Shown here one piece after another: positions 16,601 through 20,506 of a stretch of 20,506 bases of DNA. Origin of the DNA: DAIUCA01 sp964613675. GTDB lineage: Bacteria; Pseudomonadota; Gammaproteobacteria; Competibacterales; Competibacteraceae. The translations under genes were made by a program, and so were the position numbers. Position 1 is the first letter of the stretch, and each line of letters begins with the position of its first letter. The stretch is from the NCBI GenBank assembly GCA_964613675.1, contig CAZTIH010000035.1, positions 1-20,506 on the forward strand, written 5' to 3'. The notes under the pieces are model-generated. The model was not told the origin of the DNA. It saw only the letters and a program-made list of their open reading frames with translations, and ran no database searches.

Positions 16601-16677
16601 CTCGCGGGGAGTTCCCGACAACAGCCAAACAGGAAGGCGTACCCCAGCGGTAGCGCGCAAATTAAGAGAATGTCCAT
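13621..16677 (-). CDS. mrpA: Fused MrpA-MrpB antiporter subunit
   Basis: The 1018-residue membrane protein has four parts: a NuoL-like antiporter domain (about 1-510), a DUF4040/MbhD part (about 600-675, with PGPDVALVQFLVETLG), an MbhE-like part (about 695-775, with DFRATDTLLEIAVFAM), and an MrpB/MnhB domain (about 842-975, with GGNGPGDGFAAGVIAGLA). The ion-path residues E140 (FMAWE), K228 (FTKSAQVPFHFW), K259 (TMVKAG) and K344 (ALYKA) are present. A polar, probably flexible linker (about 780-840) joins MbhE to MrpB. In Bacillus mrpA and mrpB are separate genes; fused forms are known in other proteobacteria. AGG lies 8 bases before the ATG at 16677. The complex exports Na+ (or other cations) in exchange for protons. 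Confidence 0.95.
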   Translation of the reverse strand: MDILLICALPLGYAFLFGCCRELPARGLNGLWIGSLLTTLGSVAWLLSYLPALLDQQVIAPTVPWVPTIGLSLSFYLDGLSLLFGLLITGIGTAVFFYTRHYLEDDREFQRFYAWLQAFTSAMLFLVMAGNVITLFMAWELTSITSFMLIGFEGARKVEARQGALTAFVVTGMGGLALLVGLVLLAFAVSPQDFNGFELATIVAHGNVQDHPWYGAMVGLLLLAAFTKSAQVPFHFWLPGSMTAPSPASAFLHSATMVKAGVYLIARLSPTLGDTLLWTTTLTTVGFTTLVLGAYMAVQQRDLKAILAYTTVSYLGLIVGLLGLPDGMGLKAAMIVLLAHALYKAPLFLMAGVVEHATHTRQLDHLGGLAHKMPIAAGIVGLAALSMMGMWPWLGFVAKEVAIVGLMDFPILLFVLLASALLTTVAALLVSWRVFMGPLPTNSHDIHVPHWPLLVGPGVLVILGLVLGGLANTLALPVMTTSVTAIGGEPVRYLLAANFYASWAFLWSGLALGGGLTAFIWRERFAQLGVNFTPSIPSGMACYQACVRAVEAFADLLLRAQGGRIRDYLSVILGVFVLMMLATGGVGASIEPFVLTLRSSADVLGVLLVILTIGGAVASILVNNHLTAALALGVTGYAVGGLILLEPGPDVALVQFLVETLGTVLMVLMMARINTDYRHQATQQNWQQSLGGVMMSAVLAIATGILVTLFALAAVTSRDERMDRTIAHWHLENAYPQTGVTDVVAAILADFRATDTLLEIAVFAMAALGVVTLLSLTLPSNERESAENNPLGVPSDDPTGALPVISHATAEPQTATAPMTELAPAEGAFPKLTHEGSSLSNPFTRGVAVLVLPFSLLIAITHVLYGGNGPGDGFAAGVIAGLAVSLWYIVFGYQAARERLRWLRAGTWLTAGLVLASVNALLPLLFDRAFFAITKITSIPAPAGLHFASTLIFEMAIFMTVFGGVSLIMESIAHPETLQGERLAADDTENSSKTAAFFQRLHAFRNPKPAPQNGSENT

Positions 16678-16730
16678 CTGTCATACCTAGTTAACAAAAT
16701 CGGGAGGAAAAATTTTGGGAAGCGTTTTGA

Positions 16731-17051
16731 TTATTCGTGGCTGAGTTTAAGGCCGATTACCCCAAGAATAATCAGCATCACCGAAAACCAGCGTAACCAA
16801 TGACTGGGTTCGGCGAACACCATGATGCCCACTAAAAATGCCCCGGCGGACCCGATGCCCGTCCAGACGGCGTAGGCGGTTCCCATGGGGAGGTCTCGTT
16901 GGGCGAGAAATAAAAACCCCCCACTTGTAGCAATCCCCAGCACGGCAATCAAAATGCCGCCCCAGCGCAGTGATTCACTTTGGGCGAGCTTTAAGCCCAC
17001 AGGCCACGCGATTTCCGATAATCCTGCGAACAGCAAGTAAATCCATGCCAC
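16731..17051 (-). CDS. Small multidrug resistance transporter, guanidinium exporter (Gdx/SugE) type
   Basis: A 106-residue protein with four hydrophobic segments and the SMR fold, which works as a dual-topology dimer. E13 in AGLSEIAWPVGLK is the essential proton- and substrate-binding glutamate. W16 after it, plus AYAVWTGIGSAGAFLVG (59-75), fit the Gdx/SugE subtype, which exports guanidinium, more than the EmrE drug-export subtype. Subtype by eye remains tentative. The start is GTG at 17051 with GAGAGG 7 bases upstream. No guanidine riboswitch is recognisable in the 40-base gap to the divergent lptF. The gene precedes mrpA by 53 bases without a visible terminator, so it may be cotranscribed with the Mrp genes. 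Confidence 0.88.
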   Translation of the reverse strand: MAWIYLLFAGLSEIAWPVGLKLAQSESLRWGGILIAVLGIATSGGFLFLAQRDLPMGTAYAVWTGIGSAGAFLVGIMVFAEPSHWLRWFSVMLIILGVIGLKLSHE

Positions 17052-17091
17052 GGCAATACCTCTCTATGAACATGACATTTTTGGTTTAGGT

Positions 17092-18168
17092 GTGACGACA
17101 TTTTTTTCGCTTACACGCTTTGAACGCTACCTGTTACGAGAATGGGTGGCGACCCTCTTTGCCATCCTATTGATTTTATTGGGCTTTGCGTTAGTTCATC
17201 GACTCGGACATTACTTCACGCAAGCCGCGAATGGGTTACTGAGCTTGCACGCGGTCTGGCCGCTGTTAGGGCTACAGGCCATCCGATTTTTACCCATTTT
17301 ATTGCCCTTTGCGCTGTTGTTGTCGCTGGTACTTACGCTAGGACGACTGCACCGCGATCACGAAATGGCCGCCATTCGCGCAGCGGGGTTTGGGCATTTT
17401 TGGCTGTACCGTCCGTTGGGGGTGCTGTGTCTGCCTTTGGTGGGGATTTTGAGCTGGTTGAGTTTAACGGGCGTCCCTCTTGCGATGGATCTTCATGCGA
17501 AATTACAAACCCAGGCCCGTCACGAGGCCGAACTTTCTCTATTTACGCCCGGGCGTTTTCGGGAATTGTTGGGGGGACGATTAGTGATTTATGTCAATCG
17601 CATTGATCCTGAGCATGGCCTTGAACAAATTTTCATTCAACGCCACGAACCCGACCATTTCACCACCCTCACGACGGCCTGGCGCGGAACCCAGGTTTTC
17701 GATGAAGCGAAGGGGGTACGTTACTTGGTCTTGGAGGAAGGACAGCGTTACGAGGGCTATCCCGGTGCGCCCGACTTTGATTCGGTGACTTTTCGTCGAC
17801 TGACCTTACACATCGACCATTTTACTTCCCCCGATACCGAGGCCCAGCGACGCGATACCTACTCAATGAGTCAATTAATGGACCTTGACGAACCGTGGGC
17901 GCGGGCGGAACGGATACGGCGTTACAGTATTCCGTGGATGGCGTTGATTTTGGGCTTACTCGCACCACTGATTGCGGAAATTCCCCCGCGCAGTGGACGC
18001 TACAGTCGCGTGGGTGTGGCACTCCTCATTTGGATCACTTATCTCAATTTGTTGCAAACCACCGACAATCTCATTCGTCGAGAACAGCTCCCCGAGCACA
18101 GCTTTTGGGGCATTCATTTGGCGATGGTGCTATGCGGCTTGGTGTACGCGAGGTGGCAACGGCGATGA
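17092..18168 (+). CDS. lptF: LptF, LPS export permease
   Basis: LptF (358 residues) pairs with LptG in the inner membrane. With the LptB ATPase they extract lipopolysaccharide and push it along LptC-LptA to the outer membrane. The sequence shows three N-terminal membrane segments starting at RFERYLLREWVATLFAILL, the coupling-helix region GRLHRDHEMAAIRAAGFG, a central periplasmic beta-jellyroll, and three C-terminal membrane segments. Length fits the family. The start is a GTG at 17092 with a poor ribosome binding site; no in-frame ATG lies nearby. LptB, LptA and LptC are not in the window. Confidence 0.95.
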   Translation: MTTFFSLTRFERYLLREWVATLFAILLILLGFALVHRLGHYFTQAANGLLSLHAVWPLLGLQAIRFLPILLPFALLLSLVLTLGRLHRDHEMAAIRAAGFGHFWLYRPLGVLCLPLVGILSWLSLTGVPLAMDLHAKLQTQARHEAELSLFTPGRFRELLGGRLVIYVNRIDPEHGLEQIFIQRHEPDHFTTLTTAWRGTQVFDEAKGVRYLVLEEGQRYEGYPGAPDFDSVTFRRLTLHIDHFTSPDTEAQRRDTYSMSQLMDLDEPWARAERIRRYSIPWMALILGLLAPLIAEIPPRSGRYSRVGVALLIWITYLNLLQTTDNLIRREQLPEHSFWGIHLAMVLCGLVYARWQRR

Positions 18169-19238
18169 CGCGGGCGAGTCGTTACCTCATCGCGACCCTA
18201 TTTCGGAGTACGGCGTTAGTCATGATCGTGCTGGTGGGGTTGGATTTGGGCATTAATTTCCTGCGCGAACTCGATGATCTTGGCACCGGCCGCTACGACC
18301 TCCTTACGGCCTTGCACTATCTCGCATTAACGCTGCCCCGACGGATTTTGGATGTGCTCCCCACCGCGCTGTTGCTTGGGGGACTCCTCGGCTTAGGCAA
18401 CTTAGCCAGTCAACAGGAAATTACCGCGTTGAGCGCCGCGGGGTTTGGGCGACAACGACAGTTTAACGCCCTCCTCTTCGGGGGAACGGCCATTTGCCTG
18501 CTAGGGGGGGGATTAGCCGAATGGATAGTTCCGGAAACCGAACGTGCGGCGACCGTGCTGCGTTCGACGGCGCGACGGGATCGCATCGCGTTAGGCGGAG
18601 GGGAACAGGGTTTTTGGGCACGCGACGGTCGATTTATCGTCAATATCAAAGCCGTAGAAACAGGATTCCGCCTCATCGACGTCTTTATTTACGAAATCGA
18701 CGATCAGGGCCAATTGCTCGCGTTAACCCATGCACGGTCGGCCGACTATCAACAAAATGGGCAATGGTTATTGCAGGATTTACGACAATCCGTCGTAGAT
18801 GCGCTACGGGTACGCGGTCAACACGCCCCCGAATTGCAGTGGCCTTCGGTCATTACACCGGATTTGCTCGAAATTTTGGCCATCCCCCCCGAAACGTTGT
18901 CCCTACGAGAAATGACTCGTTACCTCGACTATCTCGCCGCGAATGGCCTTGAAAATAGCCGTTACCAATATGCGTTTTGGCAACGATTCTTTGCCCCGAT
19001 GACCTGGTTGGCCATGACATTATTGGGGTTACCGCTGGCGTTTAGCGGTCCACGCAGCCGTCACGCGGGATGGCGACTGAGTTTGGGGGTATTAATCGGG
19101 GTGGGGTTTTATACCGTCAGCCAGCTCATGACCCAATTGAGTTTGCTTTATGGGTTATCGCCCCTGTGGAGCGCATTGGGTATGCCATTGGGACTGCTGG
19201 GCCTCGCGATAGGCTTATGGTCTCGAAGCCGTTATTGA
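18165..19238 (+). CDS. lptG: LptG, LPS export permease
   Basis: LptG (357 residues) is the partner of LptF. The ATG at 18165 overlaps the lptF stop by 4 bases (ATGA), and AGGTGG lies just upstream. A longer in-frame extension back to 17895 would run through lptF coding and is not real. The layout is the same as LptF: N-terminal segments (LIATLFRSTALVMIVLVGLDLG), the coupling helix with NLASQQEITALSAAGFGRQ, a periplasmic domain, and C-terminal segments with FFAPMTWLAMTLLGLPLAF. The gene ends 7 bases from the convergent nifQ-like gene, with no evident terminator between. Confidence 0.95.
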   Translation: MTRASRYLIATLFRSTALVMIVLVGLDLGINFLRELDDLGTGRYDLLTALHYLALTLPRRILDVLPTALLLGGLLGLGNLASQQEITALSAAGFGRQRQFNALLFGGTAICLLGGGLAEWIVPETERAATVLRSTARRDRIALGGGEQGFWARDGRFIVNIKAVETGFRLIDVFIYEIDDQGQLLALTHARSADYQQNGQWLLQDLRQSVVDALRVRGQHAPELQWPSVITPDLLEILAIPPETLSLREMTRYLDYLAANGLENSRYQYAFWQRFFAPMTWLAMTLLGLPLAFSGPRSRHAGWRLSLGVLIGVGFYTVSQLMTQLSLLYGLSPLWSALGMPLGLLGLAIGLWSRSRY

Positions 19239-19245
19239 TGCGTGG

Positions 19246-19806
19246 CTAGGCTTCGGGCCCAAAGCAGTTGAGATAGTCAGAACAGCTTTCGCAGACGGGG
19301 GAACGACAAACAAAAATGCCCTCCGACTGACAAAGTTCGCGGTATAAAAACTTTTTCCACTTCATATTGCGTTGATTACGTTGAAATAATTCGGGGAAAT
19401 GGCGTGCAAAGAGTTGGGATAACTGCTGGCGGTCGCGAAGCCCAAGGCTATGCCACAAGTGATCGGGCTGTTGAACCCGTCGCGCAATAATGGCCGCTAA
19501 CCACTCCTCCTCCACCATTCCTTCAGCGCGATAGTTCAGCAACAGCTCCCGTAAATCGGACTCTTCGGGAGCGTCTTCTCCCGTTGAATCTTCGGCCTGA
19601 AATGGCGGGTTTGCCTCGGGAAAATAATGCGTAAACAGTAGCTGTAACGATGCTCCGTCCAGTCCTACCGCCACACTCAACGGCATCGCTTCCTGCTGAC
19701 CTTTGGCGATGATGGCCTCAAATAACTTTCGGTTAAACCGATCCACCGAAAGGGTGATTTCGGGAACGAGAACAAATTCAAAACTGTACATTGGCGTGTT
19801 GTCCAT
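19246..19806 (-). CDS. nifQ: NifQ-like protein for FeMo-cofactor molybdenum supply
   Basis: The C-terminal half is clearly NifQ: PDHLWHSLGLRDRQQLSQL, then HFPELFQRNQRNMKWKKFLYRELC, and the cluster motif C-x4-C-x2-C-x5-C (C167, C172, C175, C181). NifQ carries a Mo-Fe-S cluster and delivers molybdenum for nitrogenase cofactor synthesis. The ATG at 19806 gives 186 residues, the usual size. An upstream start at 19917 would overlap the regulator gene and add sequence without homology. The N-terminal half is weakly conserved. No other nif gene is in the window. A possible sigma-54 promoter lies 25-40 bases upstream. Confidence 0.85.
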   Translation of the reverse strand: MDNTPMYSFEFVLVPEITLSVDRFNRKLFEAIIAKGQQEAMPLSVAVGLDGASLQLLFTHYFPEANPPFQAEDSTGEDAPEESDLRELLLNYRAEGMVEEEWLAAIIARRVQQPDHLWHSLGLRDRQQLSQLFARHFPELFQRNQRNMKWKKFLYRELCQSEGIFVCRSPVCESCSDYLNCFGPEA

Positions 19807-19830
19807 CAGATAGGGTTTCCCTACGAAACA

Positions 19831-19846
19831 AGCGTATTTTGTGCCA
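19831..19846 (-). promoter_or_regulatory. Possible sigma-54 (-24/-12) promoter of nifQ
   Basis: On the minus strand TGGCACAAAATACGCT has a perfect TGGCAC at -24 and the invariant GC of the -12 element at the correct 10-base distance, though the two T residues before GC are AC here. Transcription would start about 14 bases before the nifQ ATG. Sigma-54 with NifA is the usual control of nif genes. I found no perfect NifA site (TGT-N10-ACA) upstream, only TGT-N10-CCA inside the regulator gene. The same bases also form an inverted repeat GTATTT/AAATAC (19834-19851). Confidence 0.45.
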
Positions 19847-19880
19847 AATACTTGATTTGTTTCCCCTAATTTTGCGTTCT

Positions 19881-20501
19881 TTATTGGCTGATGCGCGACA
19901 AACCTTCGGGATTGCATACCGTAATTAACCCCCGTTCTAACGCGACAAACCCCTGATGCTCAAACCGTTGGAGGTGACGCGACACCACTTCCCTTACCGT
20001 ACCTAACTCGTCGGCAATTTGCTGATGAGTCCAATTAAGGGGGGGCGTTTGGCGACACAACCACTCGGCCAAGCGGGACTCAATCGCTCCCGCAGTAACC
20101 ATTTCAAAGCGCGTCAAGACCGTGGCTAACCGTGACCCTAAGTCGGCAAACACGAATTGTCGAAACGCCGCCGATTCCGCTAATCCCTGTAGAAAAGCCT
20201 GTCGATTCAACGCGAGCGCCACACTCTCCTGTTCTGCGATGCCATAAGCGGGATAATGTTGTTCGCCCAAAAGGCAACTCGTTGTTAATACACAGCTATT
20301 TCCCGCCACCACGCGGTAAAGCAAAATTTCTCGGCCCTGTCGTCCACAGAGCTTTACCGCAACCTGCCCCCGTTCAAACAGCAAATAATGTTGACAAGGT
20401 GCCCCTATGGGAAAAGCCAATTGTCCGGCCGCTAAGGTAATGCGCTGGGCCGACGCAAAGATCGGTCGCCATGTCGCGTCCTCTATCTTTAACTCAGTCA
20501 T
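19881..20501 (-). CDS. Crp/Fnr-family transcriptional regulator
   Basis: The 206-residue protein has an N-terminal cyclic-nucleotide-binding-like beta barrel (FERGQVAVKL, GREILLYRVVAG) and a C-terminal winged helix with WTHQQIADELGTVREVVSRHLQRFEHQG as helix-turn-helix. It lacks the N-terminal cysteine cluster of Fnr. It has four cysteines in the sensor half (C36, C52, C70, C76), of which GNSCVLTTSCLLGE is a pair typical of a redox- or stress-linked subgroup. The ligand cannot be named. It is 74 bases upstream of nifQ on the same strand. The ATG at 20501 lies 5 bases from the window end, so the ribosome binding site is not visible and a longer start cannot be excluded. Confidence 0.9.
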   Translation of the reverse strand: MTELKIEDATWRPIFASAQRITLAAGQLAFPIGAPCQHYLLFERGQVAVKLCGRQGREILLYRVVAGNSCVLTTSCLLGEQHYPAYGIAEQESVALALNRQAFLQGLAESAAFRQFVFADLGSRLATVLTRFEMVTAGAIESRLAEWLCRQTPPLNWTHQQIADELGTVREVVSRHLQRFEHQGFVALERGLITVCNPEGLSRISQ

Positions 20502-20506
20502 CGAGC

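Noticed and set aside
17052..17091. Guanidine riboswitch upstream of the SMR gene
   Set aside because: The gap is only 40 bases and shows none of the paired elements of known guanidine riboswitch classes.
17895..18164. N-terminal extension of lptG
   Set aside because: It would lie within lptF in another frame; the ATGA overlap at 18165 gives the family-standard start.
19852..19875. Fnr box (TTGAT-N4-ATCAA) before nifQ
   Set aside because: Only a TTGAT half-site is present; the second half is missing.
19807..19917. N-terminal extension of nifQ
   Set aside because: It overlaps the end of the Crp/Fnr gene, passes through the putative promoter, and makes the protein longer than usual without homology.

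Overview
The window looks like chromosomal DNA of a Gram-negative bacterium, most likely a gammaproteobacterium with nitrogen-fixation capacity. The evidence is the LptF/LptG lipopolysaccharide export pair, an Rrf2-regulated SUF iron-sulfur operon of proteobacterial type, a Mrp-type antiporter operon with a fused A/B subunit, and a NifQ homologue. The kinase with Sel1 repeats, the Uma2 fragment and the IS200/IS605-like end resemble accessory DNA of filamentous or sulfur-oxidising gammaproteobacteria, but the exact taxon cannot be fixed from sequence reading alone.

Layout. Positions 1-2236 (minus) hold a large serine/threonine kinase gene, cut by the window start, with a long novel N-terminal region and C-terminal Sel1 repeats encoded by near-identical 108-bp DNA repeats. 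Positions 2237-3086 are a gene-poor accessory patch: an inverted-repeat element, a truncated Uma2-family nuclease fragment, an orphan IS200/IS605-type palindromic end, an unrecognised open stretch and a compact element able to fold as a three-way junction. A tRNA-Ala(CGC) gene with a convincing promoter follows (3087-3204, minus).

Positions 3183-9791 (minus) are the SUF operon: rrf2 regulator, sufB, sufC, sufD, sufS, sufT, then a divergent diacylglycerol-kinase-like gene. Most junctions are 4-nt overlaps or gaps of about 25 nt or less. A 27-bp near-perfect palindrome lies on the predicted promoter just before the regulator gene and is the probable autoregulatory operator. No sufE, sufU or sufA is present.

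Positions 9872-17051 (minus) are a membrane transport operon: a small multidrug resistance/guanidinium exporter-type protein, mrpA-mrpB fusion, mrpC, mrpD, mrpE and a DUF58 protein. The expected mrpF and mrpG are not in the operon. Divergent from it, lptF and lptG (17092-19238, plus) encode the permease pair of the LPS transporter.

Positions 19246-20501 (minus) carry a nifQ-like gene, with a possible sigma-54 promoter, and a Crp/Fnr-family regulator gene upstream of it.
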